Of a DNA stretch of 64,000 bases, positions 38,165-48,200 are shown one piece after another. The notes under the pieces were generated by a model. It searched no databases. It was given only the letters and a program-made list of their open reading frames with translations, and had not been told where the DNA came from. The first letter of the stretch is position 1. Each line of letters starts with the position of its first letter. The translations under genes and the position numbers were made by a program. The DNA is from Rhodocyclaceae bacterium (GTDB lineage Bacteria; Pseudomonadota; Gammaproteobacteria; Burkholderiales; Rhodocyclaceae): the NCBI GenBank assembly GCA_016718525.1, contig JADKDD010000002.1, positions 1 through 64,000 on the forward strand. The letters are read 5' to 3'.

Positions 38165-39901
38165 TCAAACGCCCGAAGTCGAAATTCCTGGATTCCCCAC
38201 GACGCCCTTGATGGTTGGCGAATTCAGCTGACGTGCCTTCACCGTCTTGATCGATTTCAAATAACGCGACATCAAATCCCAGACGGGCTCTCCGCCAGCA
38301 TCCCGCGCCGCCTCGGCCACTGGTGCCCAACCGGCAACCTTGTAGGTCTTCTCGGCCTCTACACTTTTCCCGCGCAAGGTCATCCCCGAAATGCGTTGCC
38401 CGGCCCCTGCGTTCGGGTCGATCGTGTATTGCAGTCCGCCAACGCGGACCATGTCGCCGCCCTGCTGATAATAGGGGTCAGGATTGAAAAGGTTGTCGGC
38501 GACATCTTCGAGAATGGTCTTGATGGTGGACCCGGACATCATGGTCAGCGTTGTCCATGGATAGGTAATCGCCGTCTGATCAAGCAAATGCTCCATGGTA
38601 ATGGCTTGCCCAGGGAGCAGCGAAGTACCCCAACGGAACCCGGGCGAGAATGCGATCTCGGCATTTTTCTCCGCCATCAAGCCATCGAGAATCAGTTGGT
38701 CGAAACTGCCATTGAAATTGCCACGCCGATACAACAAGCCCTCCGTCACCGCGAGCTTTTCGGACAGTTTGGACTCAAACGGCACCCGCATCTTCGCGAT
38801 CAGTGCGGCCATTGCCGGATCCGCCGGCAACAAATTGGCGAAGATCGGCATCAGTTTGTAATGCACGTCACTGACCTTGCCGCTGGTCACCTCCAGATCG
38901 AGCACACCCAGATATTTGCCATTGGAGCCGGCATTGGTTACCAGCGTCACGCCGCCAGGATTTTTGATTTTTACCGGTACTGGCACGCCATCGTGGGTAT
39001 GCCCGCCAAGAATCACATCAATTCCCGCAACCCGCGAGGCCAGTTTGAGGTCGACGTCCATGCCGTTGTGCGAGAGCAGGACCACAGCTTGCGCACCTTT
39101 TGCACGCACTTCATTGACACGTTTTTGCATCGCCTCTTCCTGGATGCCGAAAGTCCAGTTCGGTACCAGATAACGTGGATTGGCCACCGGGGTGTATGGG
39201 AAGGCCTGACCGATGATTGCCACCGGTACGCCATTCATTACCCTTATGGTGTAAGGCTCAAACACCGGATCACCGAAATCAGCGGTGGTGATGTTTTGTG
39301 CCAGGAAAGTGATTTTGTCTTTGAAATCCGTGTTAACAATATGATTGACTCGCGCCTCGCCCAGCGTCATTTCCCAGTGCGCGGTCATCACATCAACGCC
39401 CAGCAACAACGCCGCATCAACCATGTCCTGGCCCTGCGACCACAGCGCCAGGCCCGAACCCTGCCAGGTATCGCCGCCATCAAGCAACAAGGCACCGGGG
39501 CGGCTTGCCTTGAGTTGATGGACGAGTGTCGCGAGGTGGGCAAAACCGCCGACCTTGCCATATTGCTTTGCCGCTGCTGCAAAATTCAAATACGTAAACG
39601 CATGTGCTTCGCGACTGCCAGGTGCTATGCCGAATGCCTTGAGGAAAGCTTCGCCAACCAGATGCGGCACCTTGCCGGATTGGGCACCGATGCCAATATT
39701 GACATTCGGTTCGCGAAAATAGGTCGGTGTCAGCTGAGCATGACAATCGGTGAAATGCAGCAGGTGCACATTGCCGAATCGCGGCAAATCATAAAAATTT
39801 TTCGCAGACGCCTGGGCAACGCCAGCGTCAGCATGCAAAGCCATACCACCCGCGGACGCCACCGCGAGCATGTGCAAAAACTCGCGGCGGTTCATGCTCA
39901 T
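38165..39901 (-). CDS. soxB: Thiosulfohydrolase SoxB
   Basis: A 578-residue periplasmic dinuclear-manganese hydrolase that releases sulfate from SoxY-bound sulfonate. A Tat signal (NRREFLHMLAVASAGGMAL) is followed by the metal motifs HLLHFTDCHAQL, LLLDGGDTWQGSG and VILGGHTHDGVPVPV. It follows soxX after a repeat-rich gap of about 200 bases. ATG at 39901 or 39895 is possible. Confidence 0.95.
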   Translation of the reverse strand: MSMNRREFLHMLAVASAGGMALHADAGVAQASAKNFYDLPRFGNVHLLHFTDCHAQLTPTYFREPNVNIGIGAQSGKVPHLVGEAFLKAFGIAPGSREAHAFTYLNFAAAAKQYGKVGGFAHLATLVHQLKASRPGALLLDGGDTWQGSGLALWSQGQDMVDAALLLGVDVMTAHWEMTLGEARVNHIVNTDFKDKITFLAQNITTADFGDPVFEPYTIRVMNGVPVAIIGQAFPYTPVANPRYLVPNWTFGIQEEAMQKRVNEVRAKGAQAVVLLSHNGMDVDLKLASRVAGIDVILGGHTHDGVPVPVKIKNPGGVTLVTNAGSNGKYLGVLDLEVTSGKVSDVHYKLMPIFANLLPADPAMAALIAKMRVPFESKLSEKLAVTEGLLYRRGNFNGSFDQLILDGLMAEKNAEIAFSPGFRWGTSLLPGQAITMEHLLDQTAITYPWTTLTMMSGSTIKTILEDVADNLFNPDPYYQQGGDMVRVGGLQYTIDPNAGAGQRISGMTLRGKSVEAEKTYKVAGWAPVAEAARDAGGEPVWDLMSRYLKSIKTVKARQLNSPTIKGVVGNPGISTSGV

Positions 39902-39960
39902 GGATCAGCACCCACGATTCCGTTCGGCCCAGTCCTTATAGCCGAGCGCGGCGAACCAAT

Positions 39961-40113
39961 TAACTGCCCCGCCCCGGGGGTGAAGCAGGGGTTTCGCGGG
40001 GCATGCCCCGCGCCTGCGGAACGGCGCAGGCACGCAGGCCTGCGCGCGCCCGGCAAGGGGGGATGGGGGTGGGGGGGTGTTCATTTTTGCAGTAGGGCGC
40101 GCCACGCCCTACT
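39961..40113. repeat. Cluster of GC-rich palindromes and a G-run between soxX and soxB
   Basis: Within 150 bases lie CGCGGGGCATGCCCCGCG (39995-40012, a perfect palindrome), a stem GCCTGCG/CGCAGGC (40012-40031), CGCAGGCCTGCG (40033-40044), a G-run with three G-tracts at 40057-40078 that could form a quadruplex with a fourth tract, and AGTAGGGCG/CGCCCTACT (40091-40113) that contains the soxX stop. This resembles a REP-type element and may separate soxX from soxB expression. Confidence 0.65.
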
Positions 40114-40741
40114 GATTTACCGGTGACGCCGGGTCGAGTAACAAGGCCATCACATCCTGCATTTGTTTCACCGTCAGCAAGTTGAAGTGACCGATCCTTG
40201 GCATGGCGCTGCAGGCGTTGTAAGCCTTGGCGTTATAAATCTTGCCCCAGGTGTATTCAACGATTGCTTGGGTCGTGCCACGAGTTTTGCCATAGCCAAG
40301 CAATGATGGTCCGATCGTGCCGTAGGAAATTTCTGCCTTGGAGATCTGGTGACAGTTGTAGCAGCCGCCACCATTGACCGTGCTTGACTTGTCGGTCCAG
40401 GTAGCCCCTCGCCCGCTCTGAGCGACTTTCTCCCCTTCCTTCCAGTCACCAAGGTAAACGCCCTCATAGGGTGGGCGGATGGTTTCCATGTTCTCCTTTT
40501 CAATGGCGGCACGACGTTTCTCGCCTGCCTTGCCGGTCGCCAGCTTCGGATCCGAGCAAACGATTTGCGTTTCGTCCTGCTTGATCGATTCGACCGACAC
40601 AATGCCTTCACTGCGGAAGCTGCCGACAATAGCTTTGTCCATTGCAGCAACGGTTTGGGCATTCTGCGCGTTCGCTGAAACACCGGCCAGACTCAGTGCA
40701 CAAACTGAAGCAACGCGAGCAATTAATTGAGCTGTTTTCAT
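40109..40741 (-). CDS. soxX: SoxX cytochrome c subunit
   Basis: A 210-residue periplasmic monoheme cytochrome of the SoxAX complex, which starts thiosulfate oxidation by joining it to SoxY. A signal peptide ending SANAQN and a heme site CYNCH are present, with the family segment ISYGTIGPSLLGYGKTRG and a distal Met in CSAMPRIGHFN. The ATG at 40741 is preferred over the upstream one four codons earlier. Confidence 0.93.
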   Translation of the reverse strand: MKTAQLIARVASVCALSLAGVSANAQNAQTVAAMDKAIVGSFRSEGIVSVESIKQDETQIVCSDPKLATGKAGEKRRAAIEKENMETIRPPYEGVYLGDWKEGEKVAQSGRGATWTDKSSTVNGGGCYNCHQISKAEISYGTIGPSLLGYGKTRGTTQAIVEYTWGKIYNAKAYNACSAMPRIGHFNLLTVKQMQDVMALLLDPASPVNQ

Positions 40742-40760
40742 GATCGTTGTCATCCTTCCG

Positions 40761-41597
40761 TTAGCGCTTTAGGCCAGGGGTGTTCACGACGCCACCTTTG
40801 GCATTGCCGGCCAGGTAGGCGGACAGCGCAATGGTCACGTCCGAGGTGTAATTTGGATAGGGAAAGCGTTGCTGGCGGTAGCAATCGTTGAGGCGTCGCT
40901 GCATGGTCCAGAACTCGCCACTGGAAACACGGTACGCCGGCCAGAAACCCCAGCCCAGTGCTGCACCCTTTTGCGAGGTCAGGTCAGGCAGATCCTGCAA
41001 ACGGATACGCTTTGAAGCGTCGTCGTGACAGGTCGCACAGGAAAAATCCATGCTGCCGCCACGGTAGTAAAACGCGTGTTTACCCAAGGCATACATTTCC
41101 TTTTCCTTCGGGTGCTTCATCGGCGCATTGATTTTCATGCCACGCGAATTGGTCACCACATAGGCCACGATCGCCTCGACCGGCTTCTTGGCACCCTTGC
41201 CAAACGGTGCGTCGATAATTTCCTGCGGGTTAATGCCTTGTAGCACTTCCATGCAAGTCATCAAACGGGATTCCAAATCCTGCACGCGATTGGTGTCCTT
41301 GAAGTAGCGCGGCAGTTGCGCCGCTGCGCCCTTGACGACACCTGCGCCCAAGCCCAAATCGCATTTCTCCAGCGTCGCATTCTTCGGGCCTGCCGCCTTC
41401 TTCCAAAGCTCCTCACCTTCGGCTTCGTAAAGTTCCGCCGGGTTGCCGTCGGCAATCATCTCGCGGTATTTCGCAATTCCATCGCTGGCCGTCGGCGTGC
41501 CTGGCGTACCTTGCGCGCTGACCTGCATGGCCAGACAAGACAGCCCGAGTCCAAGCGCCACACCAATGCGGCCACCGCTTATTGTTCTATTCATCAT
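40761..41597 (-). CDS. soxA: SoxA cytochrome c subunit
   Basis: A 278-residue periplasmic subunit of SoxAX, with a signal peptide (GLSCLAMQVSAQG), a single heme site CATCH and the active-site cysteine in NDCYRQQRFPYPN, which carries the persulfide ligand in characterised SoxA. One heme motif rather than two fits the single-heme SoxA type. Two ATGs in a row follow GGAGGG; the second (41594) has the better spacing. Confidence 0.94.
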   Translation of the reverse strand: MMNRTISGGRIGVALGLGLSCLAMQVSAQGTPGTPTASDGIAKYREMIADGNPAELYEAEGEELWKKAAGPKNATLEKCDLGLGAGVVKGAAAQLPRYFKDTNRVQDLESRLMTCMEVLQGINPQEIIDAPFGKGAKKPVEAIVAYVVTNSRGMKINAPMKHPKEKEMYALGKHAFYYRGGSMDFSCATCHDDASKRIRLQDLPDLTSQKGAALGWGFWPAYRVSSGEFWTMQRRLNDCYRQQRFPYPNYTSDVTIALSAYLAGNAKGGVVNTPGLKR

Positions 41598-41637
41598 CCC
41601 TCCTCATGATTGTTGCGATTTCGCCGGGAATGTTCGC

Positions 41638-41949
41638 CTAAGCGATTGCCACTTCGTCGGTCCGCGTGTCGCCACGGTTGTCCACCCAAGTAACGGAAAT
41701 CTTGTCGCCTTTAGCCGCACCCTTGAACTTGAAATTGAGGAACGGGTCTTTTGATACCGCAGGTCCGAATTCGGCGGCAAACACTTCCTTGTCTTTGACC
41801 TTTGCGGTCAAGGTATTGATGTGCCAGGCGGGAATGACTTTGCCGGCCGCATCCTTGCGTTGACCGGATTCCATGTCGTGTTTCATCAGTACTTTAACTT
41901 CAACCACGCCACCGCTTTCGGTCGCGCGAATACGCATCGGATCACCCAT
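41638..41949 (-). CDS. soxZ: SoxZ thiosulfate carrier subunit
   Basis: A 103-residue beta-sandwich partner of SoxY. The segment VLMKHDMESGQRKDAAGKVI and the end VTWVDNRGDTRTDEVAIA are diagnostic. It has no signal peptide of its own and is co-exported with SoxY. It lies between soxY and soxA. Confidence 0.95.
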   Translation of the reverse strand: MGDPMRIRATESGGVVEVKVLMKHDMESGQRKDAAGKVIPAWHINTLTAKVKDKEVFAAEFGPAVSKDPFLNFKFKGAAKGDKISVTWVDNRGDTRTDEVAIA

Positions 41950-41993
41950 GATGATTCCCTTTCAATATGTTGTTCGAGTTCGTCACAATCGGC

Positions 41994-42446
41994 TTAACCA
42001 CCGCAACCACCCAGCGTCACCTTGACCTCTTTGCTGGTCACAAACCACTTGCCGTCGGCCTTGACCAAGGCCATGACGTTTGAGGTTTGGCCCATTTTTA
42101 CCCGTGTCCCGACGAAGGGTTCTGTTCCAGCCGGCAGCGTGAAGTGGGCAGCCAGTACATTGGGATTCTTCTCAACCAGAATCGCAATTTGCTGCGCTTT
42201 CAGGCTGGTCGATACGCCGACCGGCACCACCGCGCCATTTTCCGCAATATCGGGTGCATTCAAGCTGACTTCGGCGGACTTATCGGCGGTCGTGCCGCCC
42301 AAGGCCTTTAGAACGTCATCCAGGCTTTTGCCTTCAAACGCCAGCTTGTTCCATTCCGCTGCCTGTGCCTGACTGATCAAGCCCGTCGATGCCATCAAGC
42401 CAATCACTGCCATCAGACGGAGGGTGTCACGTCGTTTCGGGTTCAT
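41994..42446 (-). CDS. soxY: SoxY thiosulfate carrier subunit
   Basis: A 150-residue carrier whose C-terminal Cys holds the sulfur intermediates. The swinging arm GGCGG is the last five residues. A Tat-like signal (KRRDTLRLMAVIGLMAS) starts at the ATG at 42446. The upstream ATG (42461) would add five residues and overlap the soxD end. Confidence 0.95.
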   Translation of the reverse strand: MNPKRRDTLRLMAVIGLMASTGLISQAQAAEWNKLAFEGKSLDDVLKALGGTTADKSAEVSLNAPDIAENGAVVPVGVSTSLKAQQIAILVEKNPNVLAAHFTLPAGTEPFVGTRVKMGQTSNVMALVKADGKWFVTSKEVKVTLGGCGG

Positions 42447-42457
42447 CTGTGCTCCTT

Positions 42458-43585
42458 TCAAAATTTGCCTTCAAGTATCCAACTCACCAAACTGGCGATG
42501 TCACTCGCCTCAATTGTGGCATGAGGCGGCATTGGAATGTTGCCCCAGGCGCCCGCGCCCCCCAGCTTAATTTTTCGTTCCAGCACGACATTCACATCCG
42601 ACTTGCCCTGATAGCGTTTTGCGACGTCGCGAAATGAGGGGCCGACCAGTTTATTGGTCAAGCCATGGCAGGCAGCGCAATGATGCTTGGCATAGAGAAT
42701 TTTGCCAGTTGGTGCTGGCGGGACGGCGTCCTCGCCTGCGCTCGATGGCGCAGATTGGGTTAGCGCGACTGATCGGCTCAAGGATAGCGCCGCCAATGCC
42801 GCCACACTGGTATCGGCGCCGCGGAACGGCCCCCAGATCCGGTTCTGGTCGGCCAGATTGTTATGCGCGTTGCGGGCGTAATCGGGCAGCCGCGATCCGA
42901 TCTGCACAAACTCGGCGCAGTCCTTCATACAGGCAGTCGCCTGAATATCCGGTTTGCCGCGCGCATTGGCAAGTCCGTGGGTTTTGGTCATGCCAAAACG
43001 GTTAGGCATCCGCGCCTGAACGCTGTCCATCGTTTTATCCGAGAGGACGAAATCATCCGGTACCACTTCGGCCAGGTTCAGAATATGCGCCAACACCGCA
43101 TAGGTTTCGTCCACGGTCAGCGAACGCGGCTCGTTCCATGGCATGGCACGGTAGATGTAATCAAACAATGAGGAGAGTGTCGCCACTTTCATCATGGTCG
43201 TGCGTTGCGGTTGTTTTTGGTCGGTCAACGAGGCCACACGGCCCCGTTCGATATCCTGCTTCGTCGTGCCTCCAACGATCGGTGTAAATATCTCGTTCGA
43301 TTCGCCAAACGTCCCGTGGCAATTGGCACAGCGGGCATCCCAAATTTCCTGTCCTTTAGCAACGCTCCCTGATCCTGACGGAAGCCCTTTAAAGTCGGGC
43401 CGGACATCAATGTCCCAAGCCGCAACTTCGGCGCCGGTAGCTGTGCGTCCGATCCCTGGAAATTTGTCTGCTGCAGTGGCAGGAAGCGCTACGGATATAA
43501 ATATCAATATTGCGCCGCCCCATCCCCCTCCCGACCTCCCCCTTGACGGGGGAGGAGGAGATCGTCGCTCAGCCGACCTGAACAT
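42458..43585 (-). CDS. soxD: SoxD diheme cytochrome c with repeat-derived N-terminus
   Basis: A protein of about 375 residues, the cytochrome subunit of sulfane dehydrogenase SoxCD. Heme sites are CANCH (N-terminal domain) and CAACH (C-terminal domain), with later sections MPPHATIEASDIASLVSWIL. The ATG at 43585 overlaps soxC by 17 bases. Residues about 6-22 (ERRSPPPPSRGRSGGGWGG) are encoded by a GC-rich inverted repeat and precede the hydrophobic signal core ILIFISVALPATAA. The export signal is therefore composed partly of repeat sequence. Confidence 0.85.
   Translation of the reverse strand: MFRSAERRSPPPPSRGRSGGGWGGAILIFISVALPATAADKFPGIGRTATGAEVAAWDIDVRPDFKGLPSGSGSVAKGQEIWDARCANCHGTFGESNEIFTPIVGGTTKQDIERGRVASLTDQKQPQRTTMMKVATLSSLFDYIYRAMPWNEPRSLTVDETYAVLAHILNLAEVVPDDFVLSDKTMDSVQARMPNRFGMTKTHGLANARGKPDIQATACMKDCAEFVQIGSRLPDYARNAHNNLADQNRIWGPFRGADTSVAALAALSLSRSVALTQSAPSSAGEDAVPPAPTGKILYAKHHCAACHGLTNKLVGPSFRDVAKRYQGKSDVNVVLERKIKLGGAGAWGNIPMPPHATIEASDIASLVSWILEGKF
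43535..43555. repeat. GC-rich inverted repeat inside the soxD start
   Basis: CCTCCCCC and GGGGGAGG form an eight-base stem around TTGAC. It belongs to the class of short C-rich repeats that occur in many proteobacterial intergenic regions and, as here, sometimes inside reading frames. A related one lies in manC at 60281-60326. Confidence 0.7.
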
Positions 43586-44912
43586 TACTGACCTCGCCGT
43601 TGCTGCCAACTTCCCACGATTGAATGGCATTGTTATGGTAGATCGAGCGCGATCCCCTGATGGCCCTCAAGGTGCGGATCGGTGGCTGCACATATCCCGT
43701 CGAATCGATCGCCCGCGACTGCAAAATGGCGGGTGAGCCGTCCCACACCCAGTCAATATTGAATCGTGTCACCGCCTTGCTCAGCACAGGGCTCTCAAGA
43801 CGTGCGGTGCGCCAATGGTTTCCGCCGTCAAACGAAACGTCCACCCGTTTGATCTTGCCGCGCCCCGACCAAGCCATGCCGCTCACGTTATAAAAACCCG
43901 TGGCATGCAATTGCTGTCCGCCCGACGGTGTGGTGATCACCGATTTACATTCCTGAATCGACGTGTACTGGCGGTGCAAGCCATCCGGCATCAAGTCAAT
44001 GTAATGCACCGCTTCATCTTTGGAAGCGTATGGACTGTCGCCGACTTCGATCCGCCGCAGCCATTTCACCCAACTGACTCCCTGCACACCGGGCACCACC
44101 AGACGCAGTGGATAGCCATTCTCGGGGCGCAACATTTCGCCATTCATACCCCAGGCAACGAAGACATCGTCGAGTGCGTTTTCCATGGGAATGGTGCGCG
44201 TCATACCGGATCCGTCGCCACCTTCGGCAAGGACGTATTTACCCTTCTTCAGATCAGCACCGCACTGGTCAAGCAACACCGAAAGCGGGACGCCGGTGAA
44301 CTCGCAACAAGACAACATGCCGTGCGTGTATTGCACCGTTGGCACAGCGACATTGCCCCACTCCAAACCCGTGTTCGCACCGCATTCGATGAAATGAATA
44401 CGCGACACCGATGGCAGGCGCAACAGGTCATCCATGGTAAAAATTTTTGCCTGTTTGACCAGACCATTGATCATCAAGCGGTGCTTTGCCGGATCGATAT
44501 CCACCCAGCCCTGATGGTGACGTTCGAAATGCAAGCCACTCGGCGTGATGATGCCAAACAACCCTTGGAGTGGCGTAAATGCCACCGAAGCAGCCGAGAC
44601 ACGGGTCAGACCGGGTGATTCGCGTCGTTGCAAATTCTTTTCGAACACCGAAGGCAGGCCATAGGGTGTCGCCGCCACGGGTTTCCCCAGCGTGGTTTGC
44701 CAGGGTTGCTTTTCAAGAATCTCCAATTCGCCCTCGGCGGCGCTGGAGCGCGTCGCAATTACAGTGCTGCCAAGTAATGCAGCAGCGAAACTCGAACGCA
44801 AGAAAGCCCGTCTGGTGTCGTCAATCCCGTGCGCAGTGACAGCTGAGACGAGTTCGGCAGGAACGAATCCTTCGGGCGCGTAACTCAGGTGCCCTAACTT
44901 TCGTCGGATCAC
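43569..44912 (-). CDS. soxC: Sulfane dehydrogenase molybdenum subunit SoxC
   Basis: A 447-residue sulfite-oxidase-family protein. It has a Tat signal (DDTRRAFLRSSFAAALLGS) and a Mo-cofactor domain with Cys ligand in HFIECGANTGLEWG. The dimerisation domain has sections GMAWSGRGKIKRVDVSFDGG and DWVWDGSPAILQSRAID. With SoxD it removes the six sulfane electrons so that thiosulfate is oxidised fully to sulfate. It is the first gene of the sox operon. Confidence 0.94.
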   Translation of the reverse strand: MIRRKLGHLSYAPEGFVPAELVSAVTAHGIDDTRRAFLRSSFAAALLGSTVIATRSSAAEGELEILEKQPWQTTLGKPVAATPYGLPSVFEKNLQRRESPGLTRVSAASVAFTPLQGLFGIITPSGLHFERHHQGWVDIDPAKHRLMINGLVKQAKIFTMDDLLRLPSVSRIHFIECGANTGLEWGNVAVPTVQYTHGMLSCCEFTGVPLSVLLDQCGADLKKGKYVLAEGGDGSGMTRTIPMENALDDVFVAWGMNGEMLRPENGYPLRLVVPGVQGVSWVKWLRRIEVGDSPYASKDEAVHYIDLMPDGLHRQYTSIQECKSVITTPSGGQQLHATGFYNVSGMAWSGRGKIKRVDVSFDGGNHWRTARLESPVLSKAVTRFNIDWVWDGSPAILQSRAIDSTGYVQPPIRTLRAIRGSRSIYHNNAIQSWEVGSNGEVSNVQVG

Positions 44913-45265
44913 TTAACACTCGCAGTTAGGGTCATGACTTGTCTCGTCCAAGTGTGCAAATTCGAATACTGCGGTTTGTCGCCTCGGTGAAAAATTCCAC
45001 ATATCACGCTTAAGACGATTTACCAGGGCGTCTGCAGATACTATACGAAACTAACTTTTCATGAAACGCATCTTCTGACAAATCAGACAGTTGGTGGTCC
45101 TCATCGCGACCACAGACGAGCGCGAGTGAAATTTGCGGATAACATCGTCAACCAATAGTTCTCGCCAACAACGAAAGAAATGCATACATAGCGCTGCATA
45201 GTAAGGCTTAAGGATAAATGAGCGCCGTACTCGCCATTGGGTAGTTTGGTGCTCGGAACGGACAC
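44913..45265. promoter_or_regulatory. Divergent promoter region between sox and a GGDEF-EAL gene
   Basis: This 353-base region must drive soxC on the left and the cyclic-di-GMP gene on the right. A small inverted repeat TCTGA/TCAGA with a four-base loop is at 45074-45087. No clear consensus promoter, and no soxR-like regulator gene, was recognised. A minus-strand frame of 76 codons in it (45051-45281) has no support. Confidence 0.4.
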
Positions 45266-48200
45266 ATGACAGAAACACCACTTCAGCAGCGATCAGTCGA
45301 GGCGAAGCTGCTCTACGCAGCGTATAGCCGAAAGCCGCTAAACATTTTCTTTGTCGTCGCCAGCACTTTTGCCGTCGGCGGAGTGCTGTCGTCGGTTTTT
45401 CCGCAATCGGTAGTTACGGCGTGGATCGTGGCTCTGCTCGCGTCCCAATTTCTCGGTTGCATTGAGGTTTTGGCCTTCCGTCGCGCAAAGCCAGGTCCAG
45501 AGGATATCGTTCGCTGGCAACGGATTTTTTTGGCGCAATCAGCAATGAGTGGCGCAGCCTGGGCGGTTGGACCGACATTGCTAATTGGTCAGTCAGCTGG
45601 CGCCAATGCAGCTTTCTGTGTTGGCGTGCTGATGAGTGTGGCGATCGTCGCCATGATCTCGGTGGCCGAACAGCGAAGCGCAATGATTGCAATGATCGGC
45701 TTTGCGTTTCTGCCGCCAATGTTCGCATTCTGGTTGACCGGTGGGGCCGTCGAACAAAGGATTGCGCTCGTCTTGCTGTGTGGCATGACAGCAGCCATCA
45801 CCGTGGGAGTTTTTTTTAATCAATCCGTGCGCCAGTTGGTCGAAGCGCAAATGCGTACCGATGCGATGCTTAATACCGCGCTTGGCGCGGTCATCGGAGT
45901 CGACGCCAAAGGACTGATTACTCGTTGGAGTCGTCACGCCCATGCGGTTTTCGGCTGGGATCGCAGCGAAATTATTGGACGATCATTTGTGGCGACGATC
46001 ATTCCGCAACAAAGAACCAGCACTGAGGGATCCATCTTCACTCAACTGCTGATTGATGGAGATGAACAACTACAGAATCGCAAGCTGGAATTGACAGCGA
46101 CGCGCAAAGACGGAACAGAGCTGCCGATCGAGTTGGTACTCACCTCCCACAAAATTGCAAAGTCCTTTGAATTTACTGTTTTCATTGCCGACATCAGCGA
46201 AAGAAAACGCGCTTCAGCGGCGATGGCAGAAAGCGAACAGCGTTTTCGTACATTGATGGAATGCATTCCCGAAGCCGTAGCCGTTCATCGCGGCGGCGAA
46301 GTGCTTTATGTGAATGCGGCAACGGTGCGCTTGTTGGGGGCAGATTCGGTTGAGCAGTTGATCGGTCGCCAACTGCTGGATCTCGTTCATCCCGATTTTC
46401 GCGCTACTGTTGCCGCCCGCATGGCGGCGGGAGAGGCAGTGGGGTCATTAACACCGATGCTGGAGGAAAAGTTGTTGCGGCACGATGGTTCGATCCTCGA
46501 TACCGAAATTCAAGGTGTCAGGATACTTTATGACGGAGAACCAGCGACCCTCGTGACTGTGCGCGACATCACCGAACGCAAACAGGCGCAGGAACGGTTG
46601 CTCGCTGCAAATCAAGCACTGGCACTTGAATTTGATCAGGCGCCTTTGGGAGTGATCGACTGGGATTTGGACTTTCGCGTCGTTCGCTGGAACCCCGCAG
46701 CAGAAACAATTTTCGGCTACTCCGCAGCAGAGGCCATCGGGCAAAATGGATTGTTCATCGTTCCCGAGCCCGCGCAATCAGCCATCGCAGCGGTTGGTGC
46801 TGAGTTGCTCTCCGGCAAGGGCGGTGGTCGCAGCAGCAACGAAAATATTCGGAGTGATGGCAAACTGATTCAATGTGAGTGGTACAACGCACCCTTGCGA
46901 GACAGTCGTGGTTTGATCGTCGGGGCAACATCGCTGGTCGCGGACATCACTGCGCGAAAGAAAGCCGAGGATGAGATTCAGAGCTTGGCGTTTCACGATC
47001 CACTGACTCAACTCCCCAATCGTCGCCTCCTGCTGGATCGCCTCAAACATGCCGTCGCCGCCAGTACCCGTAGCGAGCGACATACCGCGCTGATGTTTGT
47101 TGATCTCGACAAGTTCAAGACACTCAACGACCAACACGGACACGACATTGGTGACATGCTGCTGCAAGAAGTCGGGCGCCGACTCAATTCCTGCGTTCGC
47201 GATGTAGATACGGTGGCTCGCTTGGGAGGTGATGAATTCATTGTCATGCTGGAGGCGCTCAGCGAAAAACGTGAGGAGGCCGGAATTCAGGCCGAAGCGA
47301 TTGCGCGGAAGATCCTTGCGGCGCTAAATGCACCCTATTCGCTCGACGGCAACTCGCATCGGAGTTCATCAAGCATCGGCATAACGCTGTTCTCCAACCA
47401 CCAAGGCACGGCAGACGAATTGTTAAAACGCGCCGATCTGGCGATGTATCAGGCTAAGGCTGCAGGCCGCAATACCCTGAGTTTCTTTGACCCGAGTCTG
47501 CAAGCAAAGCTTAACCGCCGGTTGGTATTGGAAGCCGAGTTAAATGACGCAGTTGCAAAAGGAGAATTTGTTCTTCATTACCAAGCTCAAGTAGGCAAAG
47601 ACATGGGCTTGACCGGGGTGGAAGCGCTGGTGCGGTGGAATCATCCTCATCGTGGCCTTGTCGCGCCACTCGACTTTATCTTCATCGCCGAGGAAACCGG
47701 GTTGATCCTCCCGCTCGGGCGCTGGGTCCTGCGCACTGCCTGTATTCAGCTTGCGGAATGGGCAAGGCGTCCGGATATGGCCCATCTCACCATCGCGGTC
47801 AACGTCAGCGCCAATCAGCTGAGACTGCCGCTGTTCGTTAATGAAGTGCTAGCCATCGTGGAGGAAACCGGGGCCAACCCCAACCGCCTTAAGCTTGAAC
47901 TCACTGAAAGTCACTTTGTTGATGACATGAGCAATGTCGTCAGCAAAATGGCGCAGCTGAAATCAGCTGGCGTAGCCTTATCACTTGACGATTTCGGCAC
48001 GGGTTACTCCTCGCTTTCCTATTTGAAAAAGCTGCCCCTTAATGAATTGAAGATTGATCAGGGCTTTGTAAAGAACATCCTCGATGACGCAATTGACACC
48101 GCGATTGCCTCGATGATCGTTGCACTTGCCGACAATATGAACCTGGTCGTGATCGCCGAAGGTGTCGAATCCGAGGCTCAGCGCCTTCATCTGGCAGAAC

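Noticed and set aside
38039..40126. A 695-codon open frame on the plus strand
   Set aside because: It lies entirely antisense to soxB and part of the MBL gene, whose motifs are certain. The product has no family features and is rich in His, Arg and Gln as expected for a shadow frame.
45051..45281. A small minus-strand frame upstream of the GGDEF-EAL gene
   Set aside because: It has no ribosome site or family features and covers the divergent promoter region.
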